Of a stretch of 12,019 nucleotides of DNA, positions 1 through 7,260 are shown one piece after another. The notes beneath the pieces are model-generated. The model saw only the letters and a list, made by a program, of their open reading frames with translations. It searched no databases and was not told the origin of the DNA. Each line of letters starts with the position of its first letter. Positions within the stretch are counted from its first letter, which is position 1. The position numbers were made by a program, and so were the translations under genes. Origin of the DNA: an uncultured Rhodocyclaceae bacterium (lineage in GTDB: Bacteria > Pseudomonadota > Gammaproteobacteria > Burkholderiales > Rhodocyclaceae); NCBI GenBank assembly GCA_903950295.1, contig CAJBAP010000211.1, positions 1-12,019 on the forward strand, given 5' to 3'.

Positions 1-1223
1 AGCACCGAAAACTTGGCGAAGAAACCGATGAAGAAAGGCACGCCAGCCATCGAGAACATCAGCGCCATCATCACGGCGGCGAACCACGGGCTGCGCTGGT
101 TGAGTCCCTTGAAATCTTCGAGATGTTCGGCATCGTAACCGGCACGTGACAGCAGCAGAATCATGCCGAACGAACCGAGCGACATGATGACGTAGGCCAC
201 GACGTAATACAGCGCCGAGCTGTAGGCATTGAGGGCGAAATGGCGATCGGGACCCACCACGCCACTCATCAGGCCCAGCAGCATGAAGCCCATGTGCGAG
301 ATGGCGGAATAGGCCAGCATGCGCTTGAGGTTGGTCTGCGCGATGGCGGCCAGATTGCCGAGTGCGATGGAAAGCATCGCCAGAATCATCAGCATCGACT
401 GCCAATGTTCAGCAATCTCGAACAGGCCATACACCAGCATGCGCAACGCCATCGCAAACGCCGCCAGCTTGGGCGCGGAGGCGATCAGCAGCGTGATCGG
501 CGTCGGAGCACCGTGATAAACGTCGGGCACCCACATGTGGAAGGGTACGGCACCGAGTTTGAAGGCGATGCCAGAGACGATGAAGACGAGGCCGAAGACC
601 AGCACAGTCTTGTTGGCGACGCCGAGGTGCAGCGCCTGCGCCACGCCACCGATTTCGAGCGTGCCAGTGGCACCATACACCATCGACATACCGTAAAGCA
701 GCAAACCGGAGGCCAGCGCACCGAGGACGAAATATTTCATCGCCGCTTCCGTCGCACGCGGCGAGTCGCGATCGATGGCGACCAGGGCGTACAGCGACAG
801 CGAGAGGAGTTCGAGGCCGAGGTAGATGGTGAGGAAGTGCGCGGCGGAAATCATCACCATCATGCCGAGCGTGGCAAACAGCACCAGCAGATAGTATTCG
901 CCCTTGTCGAGTTGGCGCGCGACCAGATAATCGCGGCTGTAGATCACCACGACGATGACCGCGAGATAGACCAGAAGCTTGAGGAAATCTGCCAGCAGGT
1001 CGTCGACAAACATGTTGCTGAAGGTCAGCACCACCTGACCATCCATGGTCTGATAAGTGATCAGCGCGCAACCGGCGAGGGTAATCAGGGTCAGCGCGGA
1101 AATAATCCAGCGCTGGGCACGTCCGAGGAAAGCATCCACCAGCAGGATGACGCAGGCCATGACCAGCAGGAAGATCTCCGGCATGGCCGGGTAGAGATCA
1201 GGCGTGATGAAGTTCTTGAGCAT
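1..1223 (-). CDS. nuoN: NADH-quinone oxidoreductase subunit N, partial (3' end outside window)
   Basis: Membrane subunit of complex I and one of three antiporter-like proton channels. From the ATG at 1223 the frame stays open for 407 codons to the window edge; the family is usually about 480-490 residues, so the last transmembrane helices are missing. Residues 130-350 match the proton_antipo_M domain: a helix-5 glutamate in LGLELL (E138), [14 protein letters not shown] with K222, PKLAAF with K252, and [18 protein letters not shown] at 296-313. The helix-12 lysine is probably K404 in GFFAKF. These Glu/Lys residues are known in E. coli NuoN to lie on the central hydrophilic proton path. The start is supported by a GAG motif at 1231-1233, 7 bases upstream. 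It follows nuoM by 27 bases, the largest gap in the window. The preceding PFFIG differs from the more usual PPxxG but may be normal in this lineage. Identity is secure from sequence and position as the last nuo gene. Confidence 0.95.
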   Translation of the reverse strand, partial: MLKNFITPDLYPAMPEIFLLVMACVILLVDAFLGRAQRWIISALTLITLAGCALITYQTMDGQVVLTFSNMFVDDLLADFLKLLVYLAVIVVVIYSRDYLVARQLDKGEYYLLVLFATLGMMVMISAAHFLTIYLGLELLSLSLYALVAIDRDSPRATEAAMKYFVLGALASGLLLYGMSMVYGATGTLEIGGVAQALHLGVANKTVLVFGLVFIVSGIAFKLGAVPFHMWVPDVYHGAPTPITLLIASAPKLAAFAMALRMLVYGLFEIAEHWQSMLMILAMLSIALGNLAAIAQTNLKRMLAYSAISHMGFMLLGLMSGVVGPDRHFALNAYSSALYYVVAYVIMSLGSFGMILLLSRAGYDAEHLEDFKGLNQRSPWFAAVMMALMFSMAGVPFFIGFFAKFSV

Positions 1224-1250
1224 CGTTTATCTCGTCGCCGCCACGGTTGT

Positions 1251-2723
1251 CTAGAGCTTGCTCACAGCGACGTGCTTGAGCAGGTTGTCCACCGAGACGT
1301 GCATGACGTCGGTGAAGGGGTAAGGATAAACACCCATGGCCAGCACACAGAACGCCAGCAGGGCAAGGAAGAGGAATTCGCGGTTATTGACGTCAGTGAG
1401 TTCGGCCACATGGCTGTTGGCCACTTCACCGAAGACCACGCGTTTTACCATCCACAGGGTGTAGGCAGCGCCGAGAATCAGGGTCGTCGCCGCGGCAAAG
1501 CCAACCCAGAAATTGAATTTGACGGCGCCCAGGACAACCATGAATTCGCCAACGAAACCGGAGGTTGCCGGCAGGCCGGCGTTGGCCATGGAGAAGAACA
1601 CGAACAGCGCGGCGAACTTCGGCATGGTATTCACCACGCCACCATAATCGGCAATCTGGCGTGAATGCATGCGGTCGTACATCACGCCGACGCAGAGGAA
1701 CATGGCGGCCGAAATAAAGCCGTGGGAGATCATCTGTACCAGCGCGCCTTCGACACCAAGTTGATTGAAGATGAAGAAACCGAGCGTAACGAAGCCCATG
1801 TGCGAAATCGACGAGTAGGCGATCAGCTTTTTCATGTCGGCCTGCACCAGAGCGACGAAGCCGATGTAGATGACCGCGATCAGCGACAGCGTAATCATCA
1901 TCGGCGCCAGGTAATGACTGGCATCTGGCGCGATCGGAAGAGAGAATCGCAGAAAACCGTAAGCACCGAGCTTCAACATGATGGCGGCCAGCACCACCGA
2001 ACCACCGGTCGGCGCTTCGACGTGGGCGTCCGGCAACCAGGTATGCACCGGCCACATCGGCACCTTGACGGCGAAGGCGACGAGGAAAGCGAGGAACAGC
2101 AGAATTTGCGGCGCCATCTCGATTCTGAGTTGGTGCCATTCGAGCAGATTGAAACTGCCGCCCGAAGCCAGGAACAGATAGATCAACGCGATCAGCATCA
2201 GCAACGAGCCGAGCAGCGTGTAGAGGAAGAACTTGAAGGCCGCATAGACGCGATTCGGCCCGCCCCAGGCGCCAATGATGATGTACATCGGGATCAGCGA
2301 AGCCTCGAAGAAGACATAGAACAGCACCGCATCCAGCGAGGCAAAAATGCCGTTCATCAGGCCCGACATGATCAGAAAGGCGCCCATGTACTGCGACACT
2401 TTCTCTTCGATGACTTCCCAGCCAGCGATAACCACGACGATGGTGATGAAGCTGTTGAGCAGGATGAAGAGGACCGAAATGCCATCGACCCCGAGGAGAT
2501 ACTCGATGTTGAAGCGGGGAATCCAGGGACGCTGCTCGACAAACTGCATGCCGACCTGGGTGACATCGAAGTTCAAGTAAAGCGGCAGCGTGATGGCGAA
2601 ACCGGCAAAGGCAACCGCCAGAGCCGCCCAGCGCGCCAGGTTTTTCTCCGCGCCCGCGGCGAAGACCACCATTGCACCGATAATCGGCACCCAGATGGCG
2701 AGACTCAGGAGTTGCGAACTCAT
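1251..2723 (-). CDS. nuoM: NADH-quinone oxidoreductase subunit M
   Basis: Antiporter-like proton-translocating membrane subunit, placed between NuoL and NuoN in the membrane arm. With the ATG at 2723 the product is 490 residues, normal for the family. It is very hydrophobic throughout, with about 14 predicted helices. Conserved charged residues are visible: E140 in FYVFFEASLIPMY (helix 5), K220 in FAVKVPMWPVHTWLPDAHVE, K251 in IMLKLGAYG, and E393 in SGFVGEFMV (helix 12). These correspond to E144, K234, K265 and E407 of E. coli NuoM, which are known to matter for pumping. QADMKKLIAYSSISHMGF at 294-311 is the antiporter-family signature. The start is uncertain: a GTG at 2729 lies two codons upstream and is better spaced (8 bases) from the only Shine-Dalgarno-like GGA at 2738-2740, whereas the ATG is 14 bases from it. 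The two differ only by two residues. Confidence 0.96.
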   Translation of the reverse strand: MSSQLLSLAIWVPIIGAMVVFAAGAEKNLARWAALAVAFAGFAITLPLYLNFDVTQVGMQFVEQRPWIPRFNIEYLLGVDGISVLFILLNSFITIVVVIAGWEVIEEKVSQYMGAFLIMSGLMNGIFASLDAVLFYVFFEASLIPMYIIIGAWGGPNRVYAAFKFFLYTLLGSLLMLIALIYLFLASGGSFNLLEWHQLRIEMAPQILLFLAFLVAFAVKVPMWPVHTWLPDAHVEAPTGGSVVLAAIMLKLGAYGFLRFSLPIAPDASHYLAPMMITLSLIAVIYIGFVALVQADMKKLIAYSSISHMGFVTLGFFIFNQLGVEGALVQMISHGFISAAMFLCVGVMYDRMHSRQIADYGGVVNTMPKFAALFVFFSMANAGLPATSGFVGEFMVVLGAVKFNFWVGFAAATTLILGAAYTLWMVKRVVFGEVANSHVAELTDVNNREFLFLALLAFCVLAMGVYPYPFTDVMHVSVDNLLKHVAVSKL

Positions 2724-2741
2724 CTGCACTTTATTATTCCG

Positions 2742-4730
2742 TCAGGCTCTATTGATCCACAGCGTCAGAAGTACAAAGACGCCGATGATCATGGAGAATG
2801 CGTATTGATAGATGTGGCCGGACTGGATCAGGCGCACGACACTGGCAAACCAGCCAACCAGGCGCGCGGTGCCATTTACCGCCACGCCATCGATCAGCAT
2901 CTGGTCGCCGGCTTTCCACAGGCCGCGCCCGACACCGCGTGCGCCACCCGCAAAGAACCAGTCATTGAACTGGTCAAAGCCGTATTTATTTTCCAAGATG
3001 GTCGCGAGGACTCCCGACTTTGCCTTGATCACTGCCGGCAAGTCAGGACGCACGATGTAGAGGAACCAGGCAGTTGCCGCACCGGAGATTGCCAGCCAGA
3101 ACGGCAGCGTGGTCACGCCATGCGTCATCATCCCGATTGCCCCGTGGAATTCATGCGCCATTTCTGCCAGACCTTCGTGGTGCTCGGCGATATAGATGGC
3201 ATCGCCAAACCAGTTCCCGTAGAGCAGCGTGCCGATCAACCAGCCCGACGCAATCGCTGGGATTGATAGCAGGATCAGTGGCACGGTCACGACCTTGGGC
3301 GACTCGTGCGGCTCGGCAGCACCGTGGTGACCGTGGTCGTCATGGTGGGCATCGTGACCATGACTGTCGTGTGCCGCCTCACGGAAGCGCTCCTTGCCGT
3401 GGAATGCAAAGAAGATCAGGCGGAAGGAATACAGGCCGCCAATAAAGACACTGGCCAGCGCGGCGAAGTAGGCAAACCCGGCACCCGGTATGTGTGCCAG
3501 ATGCACCGCTTCGATGATTGAATCCTTGGAGAAGAAACCGGCGAAAGGTGGCAAGCCGGCGTTGGCCAGGGCGCCGATCAACATGGTCGCGTAGGTGATC
3601 GGCATGTACTTGCGCAGACCGCCCATGCGGCGCATGTCCTGCTCGTGATGCATGGCGATGATGACCGAACCGGCACCGAGGAACAGCACCGCCTTGAAGA
3701 AGGCATGGGTCATCAGGTGAAAGATCGCCACCGAGTAGGCTGAGGCACCCAGTGCCATGGTCATGTAGCCGAGTTGCGACAAGGTCGAATAGGCGACGAC
3801 GCGCTTGATGTCGGTTTGCACGATGGCGATCAGCGCCATGAACAGCGTAGTGATGGCGCCGATGACGATGACAAAGGACAACGCAGTCTCGGAGAGCTCG
3901 AACAGCGGCGACATGCGTGAAACCATGAAGATACCGGCCGTGACCATCGTGGCGGCATGGATCAGCGCGGAGATCGGGGTCGGGCCTTCCATCGAATCCG
4001 GCAGCCAGACATGTAGCGGGAACTGGGCCGACTTGCCCATCGCGCCGATGAAGAGGCCGATGCAGATGGCAGTAATCAGCGGCCAGCCGGTGGCGGTTTC
4101 GGTCATCGTAGCCAGTTCCGCCGACTTGCCGAAGACGGTGGCGTAGTCGAGGCTGCCGGCATATGCGGCGATCAGGCCGATACCGAGCAGGAAGCCGAAG
4201 TCGCCGACACGGTTGACCAGAAACGCCTTGAGGTTGGCGTAAATCGCCGTCGGCCGCGTGTACCAGAAACCGATCAGCAGGTAGGACACCAGACCAACCG
4301 CTTCCCAACCAAAGAAGAGTTGGACGAAGTTATTGCTCATCACCAGCATCAGCATCGAGAAGGTGAACAGCGAGATGTAGCTGAAGAAGCGCTGGTAGCC
4401 AGGATCTTCCGCCATGTAGCCGATGGTGTAGATGTGCACCATCAACGAGACGAAGGTGACGACGATCATCATCACGGCGGTCAGCGGATCAATGAGGAAG
4501 CCGATCTTGAGACTGAGTCCGCCCGATTCAAGCCAGGTATATAGATCGCCGTTGAAGCTGTTGCCGGCCATGACGTCTTTGAAAATGATCAGCGAAACCA
4601 GCAGGGAAATCGTTACACCCAGGATGGTGACGATGTGCGCGCCGGCACGGCCAATGGCCTTGCCGAACAAGCCGGCGATGATGGCACCCAGCAGTGGGGC
4701 AAGCGGGACGATGAGGTAGAGCAGTTTCAT
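2742..4730 (-). CDS. nuoL: NADH-quinone oxidoreductase subunit L
   Basis: Distal antiporter-like pump of complex I, 662 residues against about 613 in E. coli. The NADH-Ubq/plastoquinone chain-5 N-terminal region occupies roughly residues 65-115 and the proton_antipo_M domain roughly 130-430. Visible key residues are E143 in FFGWEAVGLVSY, D177 in VNRVGDFGF, K232 in MGKSAQFPLHVWLPDSMEGP, H258 in LIHAATMV, K309 in QTDIKRVVAYS, and K402/D403 in GFFSKDSI, matching proton-path residues in the E. coli protein. The C-terminal part should include the long lateral helix typical of NuoL and a final membrane anchor ending in LLTLWINRA. A histidine-rich loop (454-475) sits after the FHGKERF segment and accounts for part of the extra length. 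The ATG at 4730 has a GAGG motif 7 bases upstream (4738-4741), which overlaps the nuoK stop. No truncation or frameshift is seen. Confidence 0.97.
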   Translation of the reverse strand: MKLLYLIVPLAPLLGAIIAGLFGKAIGRAGAHIVTILGVTISLLVSLIIFKDVMAGNSFNGDLYTWLESGGLSLKIGFLIDPLTAVMMIVVTFVSLMVHIYTIGYMAEDPGYQRFFSYISLFTFSMLMLVMSNNFVQLFFGWEAVGLVSYLLIGFWYTRPTAIYANLKAFLVNRVGDFGFLLGIGLIAAYAGSLDYATVFGKSAELATMTETATGWPLITAICIGLFIGAMGKSAQFPLHVWLPDSMEGPTPISALIHAATMVTAGIFMVSRMSPLFELSETALSFVIVIGAITTLFMALIAIVQTDIKRVVAYSTLSQLGYMTMALGASAYSVAIFHLMTHAFFKAVLFLGAGSVIIAMHHEQDMRRMGGLRKYMPITYATMLIGALANAGLPPFAGFFSKDSIIEAVHLAHIPGAGFAYFAALASVFIGGLYSFRLIFFAFHGKERFREAAHDSHGHDAHHDDHGHHGAAEPHESPKVVTVPLILLSIPAIASGWLIGTLLYGNWFGDAIYIAEHHEGLAEMAHEFHGAIGMMTHGVTTLPFWLAISGAATAWFLYIVRPDLPAVIKAKSGVLATILENKYGFDQFNDWFFAGGARGVGRGLWKAGDQMLIDGVAVNGTARLVGWFASVVRLIQSGHIYQYAFSMIIGVFVLLTLWINRA
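3306..3371 (-). other. Histidine-rich loop of NuoL
   Basis: This stretch encodes NuoL residues 454-475, in which nine residues are histidine (454, 457, 459, 462, 463, 466, 468, 469, 475) with interspersed Asp, Gly and Ser. It lies between two hydrophobic segments, so it is a solvent-exposed loop rather than a membrane helix. Such a composition is what metal-binding linkers look like, but no metal role is established for it in complex I. It is in frame and the flanking helices are intact. Confidence 0.75.
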
Positions 4731-4737
4731 TTCAGCG

Positions 4738-4741
4738 CCTC
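4738..4741 (-). promoter_or_regulatory. Ribosome binding site of nuoL
   Basis: On the minus strand this reads GAGG, 7 bases before the nuoL ATG at 4730. Its first bases belong to the nuoK stop region (TGA at 4740-4742), as expected for tightly coupled genes. Confidence 0.6.
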
Positions 4742-5054
4742 ATCCCTTCAGACTGTCGAGATCATCGACATGGATGGTCGAGAGGTTGCGGAACAGCACC
4801 ACCAGAATTGCAAGGCCAATGGCCGATTCTGCGGCGGCCACCGTCAGGATGAAGAACACGGTCAACTGGCCGGCCAGATCATTGAGGTAATGCGAGAAGG
4901 CGACGAAATTCATATTCACCGACAACAGCATCAATTCGATGGCCATCAGCAAGACAATCAGATTCTTGCGGTTGAGAAAGATGCCAACAACACTGATGGC
5001 AAACAGGATCGCCGACAGGATCAAATAGTGGGAAAGGGAAAGCGAAGCCAGCAT
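4740..5054 (-). CDS. nuoK: NADH-quinone oxidoreductase subunit K
   Basis: Small membrane subunit of complex I, homologous to MrpC and mitochondrial ND4L. The product is 104 residues, close to the usual 100-105, with three transmembrane helices at about 8-27, 32-53 and 63-88. The two conserved membrane glutamates are present: E40 in [13 protein letters not shown] and E76 in [14 protein letters not shown]. They correspond to E36 and E72 of E. coli NuoK, which link proton movement between NuoJ/NuoH and NuoN. I chose the ATG at 5054 because it gives the family length and lies 7 bases after a strong AGGGAGGT motif (5062-5069). An in-frame upstream start would add 17 residues overlapping nuoJ, with no homology reason for it. 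It begins one base after the nuoJ stop, so translational coupling is likely. Confidence 0.97.
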   Translation of the reverse strand: MLASLSLSHYLILSAILFAISVVGIFLNRKNLIVLLMAIELMLLSVNMNFVAFSHYLNDLAGQLTVFFILTVAAAESAIGLAILVVLFRNLSTIHVDDLDSLKG

Positions 5055-5055
5055 G

Positions 5056-5691
5056 TTATTGACCTCCCTGCTCAACTGCCGGAGCAGCGGGTTCATCTTT
5101 CTCACTCGCCATCTTCACCAGGCGAACACGATCGTTGCGCTTGACGGCAACCTGTTCAGCAGGATTTTGTGACTTGGTATCCTTGCGCTGACGCAGCGTC
5201 AGCATCACCGCGGCGACAATGCCAACCAGCAGGATCACGGATGCCAGTTCGAATGGATAAACGTATTCGGTGAACAACAGGCGCCCGAGTTCCTTGGTGT
5301 TGCTGTAACCAGCGGGCATCGATTGACCGGGCAGCGCCTCGCTGCTGAAATATTTACCACTCAGCACCAGCGCCATCTCGGCAACCATCAGCAGGCCGAT
5401 TGCCGATCCCAGTGGCAGGTAGCTCCAGAAACCATGGCGCAGTCGCTCGACATCGATATCGAGCATCATCACGACGAAAAGGAACAGCACCATCACCGCG
5501 CCCACATAAACCATGATCAACACGATGGCGAGAAATTCTGCCTGCAGCAACATCCACAGGCCGGCGGTCGTGAAGAAGGCCAGTACCAGGAAAAGTGCCG
5601 CATGCACCGGATTCTTGGCGGTGATCGTGCGCAGGGCCGCGATCAGCATGATCGTGGAGAGCACATAGAAGACGAAGGTCTTGAATTCCAT
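5056..5691 (-). CDS. nuoJ: NADH-quinone oxidoreductase subunit J
   Basis: Membrane subunit of complex I (ND6 family), 211 residues with five predicted helices ending near residue 167. The third helix (about 51-76) contains the conserved [19 protein letters not shown] segment. In solved complex I structures this helix carries the pi-bulge/alpha transition that couples the quinone cavity to the pumps. After RQRKDTK a hydrophilic, charged tail of about 40 residues follows, ending in [12 protein letters not shown]. coli NuoJ has a shorter tail, and tails like this are common in betaproteobacterial homologues as far as I recall. The start ATG at 5691 overlaps the nuoI stop by one base (TAATG). No good Shine-Dalgarno motif is visible upstream, so it probably depends on re-initiation after nuoI. 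Confidence 0.96.
   Translation of the reverse strand: MEFKTFVFYVLSTIMLIAALRTITAKNPVHAALFLVLAFFTTAGLWMLLQAEFLAIVLIMVYVGAVMVLFLFVVMMLDIDVERLRHGFWSYLPLGSAIGLLMVAEMALVLSGKYFSSEALPGQSMPAGYSNTKELGRLLFTEYVYPFELASVILLVGIVAAVMLTLRQRKDTKSQNPAEQVAVKRNDRVRLVKMASEKDEPAAPAVEQGGQ
5062..5069 (-). promoter_or_regulatory. Strong ribosome binding site of nuoK
   Basis: On the minus strand this reads AGGGAGGT, nearly the full complement to the 16S rRNA 3' end, 7 bases before the ATG at 5054. It lies inside the last codons of nuoJ. It decides the nuoK start and is the strongest such motif in the window, consistent with independent high-level initiation for this small subunit. Confidence 0.8.
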
Positions 5692-6176
5692 TATCTGTAC
5701 TTTGCGTCCAGCGCCCGGTTCTTGGCGATTTCAGACTCGTAGCGATCACCGTTTGCCAGCAGCATCTGCTTGGTGTAGAGAAGATCGCCACGGGTTTCGC
5801 CGTGGTATTCAAAAATATTGGTTTCGACAATGGCATCGACCGGACAGGCCTCTTCGCAGAAACCGCAGAAGATGCACTTGGTCAAATCGATGTCATAGCG
5901 CGTGGTACGCCGACTGCCATCCTCACGCTCAGCACCCTCGATGGTAATCGCCATCGCCGGGCACACCGCCTCGCACAGTTTGCAGGAAATGCAGCGCTCC
6001 TCGCCATTCGGGTAGCGCCGCAACGCGTGCAGGCCACGGAAACGCGGCGACAGGGGCGTCTTTTCGTCCGGATACTGAACCGTGATCTTGGGCTTGAAAA
6101 AATAACTGGCAGTAAGCGCCATGCCCTGCAGCAATTCCTTGAGGAAGAGGCTGCCGATGAAATCTTTGGCTCCCAT
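5691..6176 (-). CDS. nuoI: NADH-quinone oxidoreductase subunit I (8Fe ferredoxin-type)
   Basis: Peripheral-arm subunit (TYKY family) that carries electrons from NuoG to NuoB through two [4Fe-4S] clusters, N6a and N6b. The product is 161 residues, typical for the family. Two ferredoxin motifs are complete: [12 protein letters not shown] with C62, C65, C68 and C72, and [12 protein letters not shown] with C101, C104, C107 and C111. Each is CxxCxxCxxxCP, and the last cysteine of each contributes to the other cluster. The N-terminal segment ([17 protein letters not shown]) is the amphipathic membrane-contacting helix, and [19 protein letters not shown] leads into the ferredoxin fold as in homologues. 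The ATG at 6176 has GAGGA at 6184-6188, 7 bases upstream and overlapping the nuoH stop codon. Gap to nuoH is 10 bases. Confidence 0.98.
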   Translation of the reverse strand: MGAKDFIGSLFLKELLQGMALTASYFFKPKITVQYPDEKTPLSPRFRGLHALRRYPNGEERCISCKLCEAVCPAMAITIEGAEREDGSRRTTRYDIDLTKCIFCGFCEEACPVDAIVETNIFEYHGETRGDLLYTKQMLLANGDRYESEIAKNRALDAKYR

Positions 6177-6183
6177 GCTCAGT

Positions 6184-6188
6184 TCCTC
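6184..6188 (-). promoter_or_regulatory. Ribosome binding site of nuoI
   Basis: On the minus strand this reads GAGGA, 7 bases before the nuoI ATG at 6176. It overlaps the nuoH TGA stop (6187-6189), so ribosomes finishing nuoH are positioned on the nuoI initiation signal. Confidence 0.65.
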
Positions 6189-7260
6189 ATTTCCAGATAT
6201 TGAACGGCGACATCATCCAGATGCCCACCACCACGATCCACACAAAACAGATCGGTATGAAGACCTTCCAGCCCAGACGCATGATCTGATCGTAGCGATA
6301 GCGCGGGAAGGTGGCACGGAACCAGAGGAAGCAGAAAAGCAGGAACGATACTTTGGCCGCCAACCAGTGGTGGCCATCCGGCAGGAAACCGACGGGCGAC
6401 AGCCAGCCACCGAGGAAAAAGATCGAGGTCAGGAAAGAGACCAGGATCATGTTGGCGTATTCGGCGAGGAAGAACAGCGCGAACGCCATGCCCGAATATT
6501 CCATCATGTGGCCGGCAACGATTTCGGACTCGCCTTCGACGACGTCGAAAGGTGCGCGGTTGGTTTCAGCCACGCCTGAAATCAGATAGACCATGAACAT
6601 CGGCAGCAGGGGCAGCCAGTTCCACGAAAAAATCGAAAGCCCCATGTCGGCGAAACGCCCTTGATCCTGGATACGCACGATCTCGGACAAGTTGAGGCTG
6701 TTCGACACCATCAGCACGCAGATCAAGGCCATGCCCATGGCGATTTCGTAGGAGATCATCTGGGCCGTGGCGCGCATGGCCCCAAGGAAAGCGTACTTGG
6801 AGTTCGAGGCCCAACCGGAGATGATGATGCCGTAGACGCCGATCGAGGTAATCGCGAGCAGGAACAGCACGCCCGCGTCGACGTCGGCCAGCACCCAGCC
6901 ATCGGCGAACGGCACGACTGCCCAGGCAATCAGTGCCGGTGCCAACGCGACGATCGGGCCGACGATGAACAGCACCTTGCTGGCCTTGGTCGGCATCAGC
7001 ACTTCCTTGAAGAAGAGCTTGAGGCCGTCGGCGATCGGCTGGAACAGACCGAACGGACCGACCCGGTTGGGGCCAATCCGTACGTGCATGAAGGCGATGA
7101 CCTTGCGCTCGAAATACGGCAAGTAGGCCACCCCAAGGATCAAGGGCACGAGGATGGAGACAATACGCATGACCGACCAGATCAGCGGCCAGACCGGCTG
7201 GACATGCTCCCAGAGTGAGCCCAGGAGCGACTGAAGTAAATGCAGGATCAGTGCTTCCAT
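6187..7260 (-). CDS. nuoH: NADH-quinone oxidoreductase subunit H
   Basis: Membrane subunit (ND1 family) that joins the peripheral arm to the membrane arm and forms part of the quinone-binding channel. The product is 357 residues, slightly longer than the 325 of E. coli and similar to proteobacterial homologues. About eight transmembrane helices are predicted. Family hallmarks are clear: [18 protein letters not shown] at 51-68 followed by [12 protein letters not shown], then [20 protein letters not shown] at 231-250 (the acidic loop near the quinone cavity), and [14 protein letters not shown] at 314-327. The start overlaps the nuoG stop by one base (TGATG) and has GGAG at 7269-7272, 8 bases upstream, inside nuoG. 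Both signals support the chosen ATG and imply coupling to nuoG translation. Confidence 0.98.
   Translation of the reverse strand: MEALILHLLQSLLGSLWEHVQPVWPLIWSVMRIVSILVPLILGVAYLPYFERKVIAFMHVRIGPNRVGPFGLFQPIADGLKLFFKEVLMPTKASKVLFIVGPIVALAPALIAWAVVPFADGWVLADVDAGVLFLLAITSIGVYGIIISGWASNSKYAFLGAMRATAQMISYEIAMGMALICVLMVSNSLNLSEIVRIQDQGRFADMGLSIFSWNWLPLLPMFMVYLISGVAETNRAPFDVVEGESEIVAGHMMEYSGMAFALFFLAEYANMILVSFLTSIFFLGGWLSPVGFLPDGHHWLAAKVSFLLFCFLWFRATFPRYRYDQIMRLGWKVFIPICFVWIVVVGIWMMSPFNIWK

Noticed and set aside
1224..1250. The nuoM-nuoN gap as a terminator or promoter
   Set aside because: It is only 27 bases, with no stem followed by a T run and no clear -35/-10 pair; it holds the nuoN ribosome binding site.
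240..3266. Two long adjoining plus-strand reading frames (474 and 533 codons) opposite nuoN, nuoM and nuoL
   Set aside because: Their products are low-complexity, rich in His, Gln, Arg, Asp and Glu, which is what the reverse strand of hydrophobic membrane-protein codons gives. They run directly antisense to secure nuo genes, and no known domain is visible.
3301..3371. Repeat-like GTGGTGACCGTGG pattern as a short tandem repeat or protein-binding site
   Set aside because: The pattern is explained by runs of His codons in the NuoL loop; there is no regular unit.
3379..4308. Minus-strand 309-codon frame inside nuoL
   Set aside because: It is an out-of-frame overlap of nuoL, Arg/His/Pro-rich with no domain, whereas the nuoL frame carries all family motifs.
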